From the NCBI GenBank assembly GCA_022511445.1, contig JAFLVE010000111.1:1-36791 (forward strand): a stretch of 36,791 nt of DNA, written 5' to 3'. How positions within the stretch are numbered: position 1 is the stretch's first letter; every line of letters begins with the position of its first letter. Below, piece by piece: positions 7,388-14,986 of the stretch. A model generated the notes under the pieces. The model was not told the origin of the DNA, searched no databases, and worked only from the letters and a program-made list of their open reading frames with translations. The stretch comes from Clostridiales bacterium (GTDB lineage: Bacteria; Bacillota; Clostridia; Christensenellales; Pumilibacteraceae). The translations under genes were made by a program, and so were the position numbers.

Positions 7388-9859
7388 ATGAAAAGGACAA
7401 AGAGATTATCGTTATCCGTATTGCTACTGGCGATAATGTTTGCCTTTGCGGCGATAATGTTCGCCGGGTGCGAAGAAGCGTCCGAAGGCGGAGACGGCGG
7501 CGCGATTAAGCTTTCGCAGACAAACATCAGCATAGTGGAAGGCAAAACGACAACGATTATCGCAACAAGCGACGAGGACGTTACCTGGTCGGTCGACCAT
7601 GACGACGTCGTCACAATCACACCCGTAAAAAAGATTTGCACGATTAAGGGTCTTAAGCCGGGCACGGCGACGGTCACCGCAAAAGCGGGCGAGACGACCG
7701 CAACCTGCACGGTAACCGTTACGGAGGATAACTCCGAAAAAATTACCGTAACGCTTAACGGCGAGGCGGTGACCGCGGCGGAAGTGGATATGAACAATAC
7801 AATCACCCTTGTCGCTACGGCCTCCCTCGGCTCTCCCGTAACCTGGGAAAGCTCCAACGAAAACGTCGCAACGGTAAACGGCGGCGTTGTAACCGGCGTA
7901 AGACCGGGCAGTGCCGTTATTACCGCAAAGGTGTCCTCCTCGATTAAGGCGGATGTAACCGTTACCGTAAAATCGGTCGGCGGCTACGAGTATTACGATA
8001 TTACGCTTAAAAACGGCGCTTCCGACGCCGCCGCAAATCCCGGCACCTGGGCGTACTGGACGGAGTGGGCGCAGTTCACCGCGCTTAACTACGACAACGG
8101 CACCGTTAACGTAGAGTTCATCGAGAACGGCGGCAACTGGTACAACCTCCAGTTGTTTAACGTTAATACCGAAATCGACGCGAGCAAGTATTACAAACTT
8201 ACCGTAGATATCGAATCCAACGCCGCGGGGCACGTAACCCTTAACGGCAACGTACTTAACATTACGCAGGGCAAGCAAACCTACACCGCGTACTTTACCA
8301 ACGGCACCGGCTTCAGCATGCAATTCGGCGTCGAGGGCGGAATTAACGGCAACACCGCAACCGTTATCGACATCCCCGTAGGCAAGGTAGCAATCTCGAA
8401 TATCCGCTACGAAGAGGATAAAAACCGCGTAACGCTTACTGCGCCTTCGTTCACCTACAACAGCGGCACCGGCGTTATCACAATTACCGACACCAACACG
8501 GCGGGCGTTAAGCATTACGTACTTAACCTTTATCAGAATAACAAGGTAGTTACAGGCTTAACCCTTACGGGAAGCGGGGAAGTCGACTGGTCCATGGTCG
8601 TTTCCGGCACCTATCAGGCTAAGCTTAAAGCGGTAGGCGTCAACGTACACTATATCGATTCGGCAGAGTCCGAAGCTCAGGAAATCGTGGTCGAAAACGA
8701 GGGCGGTATTCACTACACGTTTAATTCCTCTACGCCTAAGGACGCAAACGGCGCAACCGCCAAGCAGACCCCCGGCATCTGGACGTACTGGTCGGAAAGC
8801 TGGGTAACGGTTGACGGCGAGTTCAAAGATAACAAGCTTACCGTGTCTTTCAGCAACAACGCCGGAAACTGGTACGACACCCAGCTCAATTACCGTCACC
8901 CCGGGCTTGTCAACGGTACGACTTACAAGATTCAGCTCGAGTTGGATTCCACGGCGGGAGGCAGAGTAACGCTTAACGGCGGCGAGTTCACCATTAAAGA
9001 AGGCAAGCACGTTTACGACATAGTGTTTACCGACAACGGCGGACTTTCCATCCAGTTCACCCTCGGTCTCGACGGACAGAACAACCAACAGGATATTAAG
9101 GAAGCCACTTTCGTAATTGAGATTAAGGACGTATCGGAGGTCGTGCCGGTACAGCTTGTCGCGCCTTCGTTTGAGCTTAACGACCAAAAGGTTATTACAA
9201 TTACCGATACCAACGAAGCGGGTGTAGGCGGATTCGAGCTCGGTTACTTCCTGGGCGACGATCTTAAAAAGACGGTTAAGATTAAAAACGGCGACACGGT
9301 AGACGCGAGCGTCGTCGTCGCGGGATCTTATACCGTTAAGCTTAGGGCGGTAGGCGCCAACGCTATGTACACCACTTCCGCTTGGTCTACAACCACGGCT
9401 ACGGTTGTGTCCACCAACCAGAGCACTCCCGTTGCCAACGGTGATGAAGCCAAGGCCGTCGCTACTCCCGATACCTGGATTGAGTGGCATGACCAGAATT
9501 GGGTTAACTCTAACTCCACGGTCACAAAGTGCGAAGAAGCCGGTGACGGTAGCCTGACGCTTGTATTTACTTCGACAGGCAGTAACTGGTTCTCGATGCA
9601 GTTGTTTAAAAGGTACTCTACCTGTGAGGATGGTAAATCGTACAAGCTAACGCTTAAGATTAACTCCAGCGTCACCGGAAATATCACCGTATGCGGCAAG
9701 AAGGTTGAACTTACAGCCGGCGATAACGACGTGGAAGTCACATTCACGCAGGCGGCGGGTAAGGCTTCGATAAGCATACAGTTCGGTGTTGAGGCCGACG
9801 GGACAATGTTAAGCGGCGGCACGTTCGTATTTTCCGATATAAACGTAGCTGCGGCGTAA
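7388..9859 (+). CDS. multi-domain lipoprotein: two Big_2, three CBM-like and two Fn3-like modules
   Basis: An 823-residue secreted lipoprotein. ATG at 7388 is chosen because GGAGG (7378-7382) stands 5 nt upstream and the product begins with a standard signal peptide and lipobox (MFAGC, C28). Two Big_2 domains cover about residues 38-120 and 120-200. Then come three copies of a roughly 125-residue beta-sandwich module (W..W near the start, NWY..QL in the middle, GG.....I..I near the end), separated by two roughly 85-residue Fn3-like modules (LTAPSF...ITITDTN...Y..KL.AVG). The sandwich resembles CBM4/9-type carbohydrate-binding modules, but assignment to a family is inference. No catalytic domain is seen. 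It follows the GH16 gene by 56 nt and probably binds the same glycan at the cell surface. Confidence 0.8.
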   Translation: MKRTKRLSLSVLLLAIMFAFAAIMFAGCEEASEGGDGGAIKLSQTNISIVEGKTTTIIATSDEDVTWSVDHDDVVTITPVKKICTIKGLKPGTATVTAKAGETTATCTVTVTEDNSEKITVTLNGEAVTAAEVDMNNTITLVATASLGSPVTWESSNENVATVNGGVVTGVRPGSAVITAKVSSSIKADVTVTVKSVGGYEYYDITLKNGASDAAANPGTWAYWTEWAQFTALNYDNGTVNVEFIENGGNWYNLQLFNVNTEIDASKYYKLTVDIESNAAGHVTLNGNVLNITQGKQTYTAYFTNGTGFSMQFGVEGGINGNTATVIDIPVGKVAISNIRYEEDKNRVTLTAPSFTYNSGTGVITITDTNTAGVKHYVLNLYQNNKVVTGLTLTGSGEVDWSMVVSGTYQAKLKAVGVNVHYIDSAESEAQEIVVENEGGIHYTFNSSTPKDANGATAKQTPGIWTYWSESWVTVDGEFKDNKLTVSFSNNAGNWYDTQLNYRHPGLVNGTTYKIQLELDSTAGGRVTLNGGEFTIKEGKHVYDIVFTDNGGLSIQFTLGLDGQNNQQDIKEATFVIEIKDVSEVVPVQLVAPSFELNDQKVITITDTNEAGVGGFELGYFLGDDLKKTVKIKNGDTVDASVVVAGSYTVKLRAVGANAMYTTSAWSTTTATVVSTNQSTPVANGDEAKAVATPDTWIEWHDQNWVNSNSTVTKCEEAGDGSLTLVFTSTGSNWFSMQLFKRYSTCEDGKSYKLTLKINSSVTGNITVCGKKVELTAGDNDVEVTFTQAAGKASISIQFGVEADGTMLSGGTFVFSDINVAAA

Positions 9860-9889
9860 CTAACCGATTAATACTGCAATAACGGATTC

Positions 9890-9919
9890 ACGGGCGGCGG
9901 AGCTTATGCCGCCGCCCGT
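9890..9919 (+). terminator. strong intercistronic hairpin
   Basis: ACGGGCGGCGG (9890-9900) pairs perfectly over 11 bp with CCGCCGCCCGT (9909-9919), loop 8 nt. No T tract follows (ATCTATTCC), so it may be a partial terminator or an mRNA-stabilising 3' structure between the two paralogous lipoprotein genes rather than a full stop. Confidence 0.5.
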
Positions 9920-9971
9920 ATCTATTCCAAACGCAATAATAAAGTGTTTTTTATACGGAGGAATTTATACG

Positions 9972-11894
9972 ATGAAAAAAACAGTATTCGGAAAGATAAA
10001 GACGATTATTTGTCTTATGCTTTCCTTATGTCTCGTTTTGCCGTTTGCGGCGTGCGAGGACGGAGGGATTGATCTCGACACCCCCTCCATTACCGTAGCT
10101 CCCGGCTCGGTTACCGTCAAAGAGGACGAGGAAAAACAGATTACCGCAGTCCTTATCGCTTCGAGCGAGAAGATTGTTTGGACGAGTGATAATCCCGCCG
10201 TTGCAACGGTTACCGTATCGACATCTACCGATAAAACCGCTACCGTAAAAGGCGTAAAAGCGGGCGAAACCAAGATTAAGGCGACGGCGGGCGATATTTC
10301 CGCCGTGTGTTCCGTCACCGTAACGGCAAAGGGCAGTGACCCGGAAAATCCCGGCGGCGACGACCCCGAGAATCCCGGTGGCGAGGACCCGGAAAATCCC
10401 GACGAGCCTACCGTTGAGACCGTAACCATTAAGTACGGCGAGACGGTTGTCGGCGACACGGCTTACGACGTCGAGGTAGAGGGCACGATAACCTTTATCG
10501 CGACAGCCTCGAAGGGCAGCGCGATTACCTGGGAATCGGACCACAACGGAATAGCGTCCGTCGACGGCGGCGTTGTAACGGGCGTTGCCGAGGGCAATGC
10601 GGTTATCACCGCCAAGGTGAGCGACACCGTTAAGGCTACCGTTAACGTTCACGTAACCGCCAAAAGCACGGGCGGCGAGGACCCCGAAGTTCCTCCCGGA
10701 CCGGGCGGTGACGACGATGAGGGCACGGCTATAAATCAAGCCGCCAGTCAGGGCGAGGCGGAGGCCAACAAGGACGCTTGGAATTGGTTTATCGACGGTG
10801 GCGTTAACGAAAACGAAATCAGCGTGGAAAAATGCACTCTTACGGGCGACGCGTTTTCCGCAGATAACAAGATTTCTATTAAGTACGCGTACGAGGGCGG
10901 TAACTGGACGGCGTTTAATTTGCTGTATCCTATGAGCGCCGGTAAGCCGTCGGGCTACGAGGTAACCTTTAAGTTTACTTCGAGCGTTGCCGGAAAGCTT
11001 ACCGTCGTTGCGCCCACGCCCGAGGAGTTTAATATCGCCGCGGGAGAAAACACGATAGCAAAAAGCATGGAAGGCGCGCTTGTTTGGCTGCGCTTCGGCG
11101 CCGCGGGAGTAGGTCCGCTTGTAGGCGAGTTCACCATCTCCGGCATACAAATCAGTCAAATAGAGGCTCAGCAGCTTAAAAAGCCGTCGTTCAGCTACGA
11201 CCCGTCGAGCAAGATAATAACAATCGACGACTCCGTAAACGAGGGTCACTCTTCGTCTTATAAGCTTGTGTTCTACAAGGACGGCGAGAAAAAAGGCGAG
11301 ATGCCCGTTGTAAGCGGTCAGGTTGTAGAGCCAGCGGGTCTCGAGGTAGGCTCCTACAAGGCGAAGCTCGTGGCGGTTGGCGATAACGTTCGCTATACCG
11401 ATTCCGAGGAGTCGGATACCGAGGTCGATATCGTGGTGGAAACCTTAAAGACCACCAAGCAACTGCGCAAGGGCGACATTGCTACCGCACAGGCTAACAT
11501 GCTCGAATGGGTAGCGTGGATTGATGACGGTCTTATCACCGCCTCCCAGTACGATATCGATACCGAGTCGGGCGAAATTACAATCGACTATGAATACAAG
11601 GACGCCATCAACAGACCGTGGTACGGAATGAGACTTGCTTATGCGTTCCAGCCCACCGTGCACATTTACCACTATATAAAGCTTGATATTACGGTTGAGT
11701 CCGATTGCTCTATTACGATTGCCGAAAACGTTGTCGAGCTTCACGCAGGCAAAAACGAGATTTATGCGGACATTTCCAAAACCGGTGCGGTTTGTATTAT
11801 CGGACTCGGGCACATGACCGACAACTCCAAAAACGTCGGTGGGAAGTTTATCCTTTCCAATATAGAGTTCACCGACGTTGCTCCCGAAGCGTAA
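9972..11894 (+). CDS. paralogous lipoprotein: two Big_2, two CBM-like and one Fn3-like module
   Basis: A 640-residue secreted lipoprotein. ATG at 9972 is preferred over upstream in-frame starts because GGAGG (9957-9961) lies 10 nt upstream and the protein then opens with a signal peptide and lipobox (FAAC, C28). Upstream starts would fall in the hairpin at 9890-9919. Two Big_2 domains flank a D-P-E-N-P-G-G linker, followed by a CBM-like sandwich (W.WFIDGG...NWTAFNLLY), an Fn3-like module (LKKPSFSYD...KLVAVGDNVRYTDS) and a second sandwich (W.AWIDDG...RPWYGMRLAY). The architecture is a shortened version of the 7388 protein, so the two are paralogs, probably from duplication. No enzymatic domain is visible. 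Confidence 0.8.
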   Translation: MKKTVFGKIKTIICLMLSLCLVLPFAACEDGGIDLDTPSITVAPGSVTVKEDEEKQITAVLIASSEKIVWTSDNPAVATVTVSTSTDKTATVKGVKAGETKIKATAGDISAVCSVTVTAKGSDPENPGGDDPENPGGEDPENPDEPTVETVTIKYGETVVGDTAYDVEVEGTITFIATASKGSAITWESDHNGIASVDGGVVTGVAEGNAVITAKVSDTVKATVNVHVTAKSTGGEDPEVPPGPGGDDDEGTAINQAASQGEAEANKDAWNWFIDGGVNENEISVEKCTLTGDAFSADNKISIKYAYEGGNWTAFNLLYPMSAGKPSGYEVTFKFTSSVAGKLTVVAPTPEEFNIAAGENTIAKSMEGALVWLRFGAAGVGPLVGEFTISGIQISQIEAQQLKKPSFSYDPSSKIITIDDSVNEGHSSSYKLVFYKDGEKKGEMPVVSGQVVEPAGLEVGSYKAKLVAVGDNVRYTDSEESDTEVDIVVETLKTTKQLRKGDIATAQANMLEWVAWIDDGLITASQYDIDTESGEITIDYEYKDAINRPWYGMRLAYAFQPTVHIYHYIKLDITVESDCSITIAENVVELHAGKNEIYADISKTGAVCIIGLGHMTDNSKNVGGKFILSNIEFTDVAPEA

Positions 11895-11916
11895 TGCGGC
11901 TGTATTAAGGATTATT

Positions 11917-12273
11917 ATGGATAACAATAATATGTACGACAACGAGAGCCCTCGGCTTATAGACATACTTCTCGACCCCAACAGCACCGAGCCTATCGTG
12001 CTTATGGACGAAAACGGCAGGCAGGTCGAATTCGAGCAGGTAGCAATCATTCCTCAGGTCGTTGACGGGCAAAAAACGCTTTTCGTTATTTTAAAGCCGC
12101 TCGACAAGATTGAAGGCATCGCCGACGACGAGGCGATAGTTTTCCGTATGCACTTCGAGGAGGATGACGAAGACGTTAAGCTTAAGGCGGAAACGCGCGA
12201 GGAAATTGCCAATGCCGTGTTCGACGAGTACTACAAAATGTTAGAGGAAAAAAGACAGCGCGAAGGTAAATAA
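11917..12273 (+). CDS. DUF1292 family small acidic protein
   Basis: A 118-residue cytoplasmic protein starting at ATG 11917, chosen because AAGG (11907-11910) lies 6 nt upstream; the longer in-frame extension overlaps the preceding gene and adds unrelated residues. The core (PIVLMDENGRQVEFEQVAIIPQV...FVILKPLD...DDEAIVFRM) is the DUF1292 pattern seen in small Bacillota proteins such as YrzB. It is strongly acidic, with a charged helical C-terminus (REEIANAVFDEYYKMLEEKRQ). The family function is unknown. It follows the 9972 lipoprotein by 22 nt and ends in a clear terminator, so it may be the last gene of that transcript. Confidence 0.78.
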   Translation: MDNNNMYDNESPRLIDILLDPNSTEPIVLMDENGRQVEFEQVAIIPQVVDGQKTLFVILKPLDKIEGIADDEAIVFRMHFEEDDEDVKLKAETREEIANAVFDEYYKMLEEKRQREGK

Positions 12274-12301
12274 CCGATTTATCTGTATATCCCAAAACAA
12301 C

Positions 12302-12326
12302 AAAACCCTCGGAAACGAGGGTTTTT
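12302..12326 (+). terminator. terminator after the DUF1292 gene
   Basis: AAAACCCTC (12302-12310) pairs with GAGGGTTTT (12317-12325) around GGAAAC, followed by T. It lies about 30 nt after the stop and just before the IS200 left end. Confidence 0.85.
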
Positions 12327-12340
12327 GCGTGTAAACTAAC

Positions 12341-12359
12341 CCACTTGCTATGCAAGTGG
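12341..12359. repeat. left-end hairpin of the IS200 element
   Basis: Perfect 8-bp stem (CCACTTGC / GCAAGTGG) with a 3-nt loop, placed about 100 bp before tnpA where TnpA is expected to recognise the left end. Confidence 0.7.
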
Positions 12360-12396
12360 TTACCATCAAGCTTTAGCGTTCCACATAGACAAAAAA

Positions 12397-12454
12397 GTCC
12401 TCCTTTGCTAGAATAGAAGAGGTTCCTACGCCAAGTCTAAAAGCAAAGGAGGAC
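12397..12454 (+). promoter_or_regulatory. Shine-Dalgarno-sequestering stem in the tnpA leader
   Basis: GTCCTCCTTTGCT (12397-12409) is the exact reverse complement of AGCAAAGGAGGAC (12442-12454), which contains the tnpA ribosome site. The 13-bp stem with a 32-nt loop would block translation initiation. This matches the known strategy of IS200 elements, whose transposase leader hides its own ribosome site to keep expression very low. Confidence 0.8.
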
Positions 12455-12461
12455 AATCCAA

Positions 12462-12929
12462 ATGGACGACAATAGTTTAACACATACCACGTGGGATTGC
12501 AAGTACCACATAGTATTTACACCCAAATACAGACGGAAAGCAATATACGGAAAGATAAAAGCCGACATAGGGAAAATCCTACGCGAGCTCTGCAACTGGA
12601 AAGGAGTAGAAATAATAGAAGCGCACGCGTGTGTCGACCACATCCATATGTACGTAAGCATACCTCCGAAGCTGAGCGTGAGCGGATTCATGGGATATCT
12701 CAAAGGAAAGAGCACGCTGTTAATATTCCAACGCCACGCAGAACTGAAATATAAGTACGGGAACAGGCATTTCTGGTGTCGAGGATATTACGTAAGTACA
12801 GTAGGAAGGAACGAGAAGGCAATACAAGAATACATAAGGAATCAAGAAAAAGAGGATATAATGACAGACCAGATAAGTATAAAGGAATATATGGACCCGT
12901 TCAATCCAGATAAGAACAACAAAAAGTAA
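12462..12929 (+). CDS. tnpA: IS200/IS605 family transposase TnpA (Y1 HUH enzyme)
   Basis: A 155-residue Y1 transposase of full family length. The HUH metal motif is H60-I61-H62 (VDHIHMYVSIPP), and the catalytic tyrosine is Y124 in the C-terminal helix (AIQEYIRNQ). N-terminal HIVFTPKYRRK is the characteristic opening. The enzyme cuts and rejoins single-stranded DNA at hairpin ends as a dimer. The ribosome site AAAGGAGG stands 9 nt before the ATG but is paired in the leader stem. The frame appears intact with all catalytic residues, so the element may still be mobile. Confidence 0.96.
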   Translation: MDDNSLTHTTWDCKYHIVFTPKYRRKAIYGKIKADIGKILRELCNWKGVEIIEAHACVDHIHMYVSIPPKLSVSGFMGYLKGKSTLLIFQRHAELKYKYGNRHFWCRGYYVSTVGRNEKAIQEYIRNQEKEDIMTDQISIKEYMDPFNPDKNNKK

Positions 12930-12936
12930 CGAAGCT

Positions 12937-13004
12937 ATGTTGCTAGCCGCAAGCGTAGGAATAAATAAAAAATACTTGGCGCCTTTAGGCGCGGCTAGTA
13001 ACAT
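12937..13004 (+). repeat. long imperfect inverted repeat downstream of tnpA
   Basis: ATGTTgCTAGCCGC (12937-12950) pairs with GCGGCTAGtAACAT (12991-13004), 14 positions with one G/T wobble, enclosing a smaller GCGCC-TTTA-GGCGC hairpin (12979-12992) that competes for the inner bases. Two further hairpins (GGGC/GCCC at 13008-13019 and the right-end stem) follow, so the whole IS 3' region is a run of stem-loops. Confidence 0.6.
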
Positions 13005-13148
13005 CTAGGGCTTTTGCCCGCAGATGAGAAACCCCCGGCTTCGCCGGGGGAGTTTCATTTTGAAGATAAGCAAAGGAGATGAAAACGTGACTCAATATAA
13101 TAGCGTTATGATGTACCTAATTTGGTACAGTATTTTTAATATTACATA

Positions 13149-13177
13149 TTGATTGTTGAGGTTTTATATGGTAATAT
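13149..13177 (+). promoter_or_regulatory. promoter of the CoiA-like gene
   Basis: TTGATT (13149-13154), 17-bp spacer ending in TGG, TAATAT (13172-13177). Extended -10 type. The start codon is 29 nt downstream of the -10, with a weak GGTGAG ribosome site. Confidence 0.55.
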
Positions 13178-13205
13178 ATTAATATATTTTTTTGTGTGGT
13201 GAGTT

Positions 13206-14141
13206 ATGTTTATAGCTTTAGATAGTGAAGGTCAAAGGATTTCAATAGATGATGCTGTAAAAGGTAAACTATTTTTTTGTGAAGAATGTGGAACACCTCT
13301 TTTAGTATGTGCAAAAGACTCTCAATGCAAACGCCCATATTTTGCTCATAAACGTAGAGCAGATTGCTGGTACGATTATAAAAATTGTATGAGTGATTGG
13401 CATAGAGAGTGGCAAGAAAAGTTTCCTGTTGAATGTAGAGAAGTAGTAGTAAAAAACGAATACGGTATCAAACATAGGGCAGATATTTTTATAAATAATA
13501 CAGTAATTGAGTTTCAGCATAGTCCTATTGCTGCGGAAGAAATCGAAAAAAGAAATAGTTTTTATATTAGTTGTGGGTATAACGTGGTATGGGTTTTTGA
13601 TGCAACAAACCAAATCAAAAATTCTGTTGGGAATTCAATTGACCCTATGAAATGTAAAGAAAACGACTTGTGTTGGAAAATAGCGAAGCGACAATTCGTT
13701 ACACCAATGCCTTCAAAAGTTAAAGTTTATTTACAATATAAAACATTCACTACGCACAATCCTAATCAAGAAATAGATTTAATGATACAGCTTATTAACA
13801 ATAGTCCTAAATCGTTTTCGTTTTTGAAAACAGTACTGTACATTTTTCAAGACAATTTTCTTAAAGAATATGGTGTTATTTCAGATAAACCGATTTTTTC
13901 GATAAGCAATATCAATGTTTTAACAAAGTTTTTTATTAAAGAATATGGTGTATTACCGGCAGACAGGGAGCTTACAGAGGATGAACTTCTGATGGTGTTT
14001 CAGCGAATACGCCAGTTGTTGCAAAATGAGGAAAAAAGAAATTCTACACAAAAAGAATTACATAATGTTATTTTAATACCTGTATTTTATTCTGTATTTA
14101 ATCCGCGCAGTCATATTCCACGCCGTAAACCCAGACTTTAG
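13206..14141 (+). CDS. CoiA-like competence/nuclease-domain protein
   Basis: A 311-residue protein with CoiA family features. An N-terminal Cys-x2-Cys pair (C25, C28) and PYFAHKR precede DWHREWQ (residues 64-70). The restriction-endonuclease-like core follows: HRADIFINNTVIEFQHS supplies D93 and E102-x-Q104, then NVVWVFD. CoiA proteins act in processing of DNA taken up in competence and related nucleases occur as orphans in mobile DNA. The C-terminal half (about residue 150 on) is Lys/Ile-rich and unrecognised. The gene is visibly AT-rich, with codon use unlike its GC-richer neighbours, and it lies 150 bp after the IS200 element, so it is probably horizontally acquired. No other competence genes are nearby. 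Confidence 0.8.
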   Translation: MFIALDSEGQRISIDDAVKGKLFFCEECGTPLLVCAKDSQCKRPYFAHKRRADCWYDYKNCMSDWHREWQEKFPVECREVVVKNEYGIKHRADIFINNTVIEFQHSPIAAEEIEKRNSFYISCGYNVVWVFDATNQIKNSVGNSIDPMKCKENDLCWKIAKRQFVTPMPSKVKVYLQYKTFTTHNPNQEIDLMIQLINNSPKSFSFLKTVLYIFQDNFLKEYGVISDKPIFSISNINVLTKFFIKEYGVLPADRELTEDELLMVFQRIRQLLQNEEKRNSTQKELHNVILIPVFYSVFNPRSHIPRRKPRL

Positions 14142-14227
14142 CTTACGAATATAATTAAGTGGATAGTATTTTCTAAAATCGGAAATAGCGAAAGCGGTTG
14201 CCGTTTCGCGGTGTTTTATATTCGGAA

Positions 14228-14256
14228 TTGACAAGGCGGTCGGGTTGGGTTATAAT
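14228..14256 (+). promoter_or_regulatory. consensus promoter of the DUF5714 gene
   Basis: TTGACA (14228-14233), 17-bp spacer, TATAAT (14251-14256): both hexamers are perfect. It overlaps a longer in-frame TTG start at 14245, which shows that translation must begin downstream, at 14290. Confidence 0.8.
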
Positions 14257-14289
14257 ATAGCAGGTGAGTACATAATTCGAGGTCGGTCT

Positions 14290-14856
14290 ATGGAATACGG
14301 GTTAAACGAAAAATACGATTTGATTGCGGCGGAAGTCGTAAAATATAAATCTCGCAATCCGATTGAAATAATAAAAGAGATTATGCACAAGGACTATGTT
14401 AACATTCACGGTCCCGAGCATCATTTTTTGGACGGCGCCGCATTTTTGACGGCATACAAAAACGCCGGCGGTAAGCTCGACTTGGATAATGCGCTGTGCG
14501 CCCTTAAAGAAAGGACGATAAAAATGCCGGGGGCTATGTGCGGTCTGTGGGGCGTTTGCGGGTCTGTAACCTCAATCGGTGCGGCATTATCGGTCATTCA
14601 CGGAACGGGACCGCTCTCGGGCGACAGCTTCTACAAAGATCACATGAAGTTCACCTCGGCATGTTTAGACAAAATGAGCGAAATAGGCGGACCTCGCTGC
14701 TGCAAACGAAACGCGTTTTTATCGGTAGGTACGGCAATTAAGTTTGTCGAAGAGCATTACGGAATAAAAATGGAAAGTAACAACGTAACGTGCGAGTTTA
14801 CGGATTGGAACAAACAATGTATAAAAGACAGATGCCCGTTCTTTAGTAAATCTTGA
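14290..14856 (+). CDS. DUF5714 domain protein
   Basis: A 188-residue protein starting at ATG 14290; GAGG at 14279-14282 lies 7 nt upstream, and the extra upstream codons would be inside the promoter. The sequence shows the DUF5714 landmarks HGPEHHFLDGAAFLTAYKNAGG and a Cys/Gly-rich core (MCGLWGVCGSVTSIGAALSVI...GPLSG), then RCCKRNAF and a C-terminal Cys cluster (C-EFTDWNKQ-C-IKDR-C). The many conserved Cys and His residues suggest metal binding; this is inference. The family is found in anaerobes, alone or fused to radical SAM or methyltransferase domains, and has no settled function. It has its own consensus promoter; the next promoter overlaps its stop codon. Confidence 0.8.
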   Translation: MEYGLNEKYDLIAAEVVKYKSRNPIEIIKEIMHKDYVNIHGPEHHFLDGAAFLTAYKNAGGKLDLDNALCALKERTIKMPGAMCGLWGVCGSVTSIGAALSVIHGTGPLSGDSFYKDHMKFTSACLDKMSEIGGPRCCKRNAFLSVGTAIKFVEEHYGIKMESNNVTCEFTDWNKQCIKDRCPFFSKS

Positions 14857-14881
14857 CAAAACGGGGAGTGTGTGTTACAAT
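14853..14881 (+). promoter_or_regulatory. promoter of the LytTR/GHKL two-component operon
   Basis: TTGACA (14853-14858), 17-bp spacer ending in TGT, TACAAT (14876-14881). The -35 overlaps the stop codon of the DUF5714 gene. It leaves a leader of about 100 nt before the GTG start at 14987. Confidence 0.7.
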
Positions 14882-14986
14882 CCTAAAAACAGGCGGCGAG
14901 ACGCCGACCGTTGATTTCGATAACAATCCCTTTCGCATTTTTTATTTTGAGTATGGGGATTTTTAATATAAAATGAGGTATCGCTT

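Larger units (their letters stand above)
12327..13057 (+). mobile_element. IS200/IS605-family element (tnpA only)
   Basis: About 730 bp, the size expected for a single-gene IS200-type element. The left end contains a subterminal hairpin with CCACTTGC/GCAAGTGG arms (12341-12359). The right end contains a hairpin with CCCCCGGC/GCCGGGGG arms (13032-13050) inside an outer GAAAC/GTTTC stem (13028-13056). Such elements have no terminal inverted repeats and insert as single strands. Exact cleavage sites cannot be fixed without an empty-site comparison, so the boundaries are approximate. No tnpB gene is present. Confidence 0.8.

Noticed and set aside
9906-9971. N-terminal extension of the 9972 lipoprotein
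   Set aside because: It begins inside a hairpin, lacks a ribosome site and would bury the signal peptide.
12327-13057. CRISPR-like or omega-RNA locus suggested by repeated hairpins
   Set aside because: The hairpins differ from each other, there are no spaced direct repeats and no tnpB or cas gene, so an IS200 element explains them better.
13087-13152. 21-codon frame starting with GTG behind a GGAG site, after the IS right end
   Set aside because: Too short, low complexity, and its end overlaps the CoiA-like promoter. It could be a flanking gene fragment but is not supportable.
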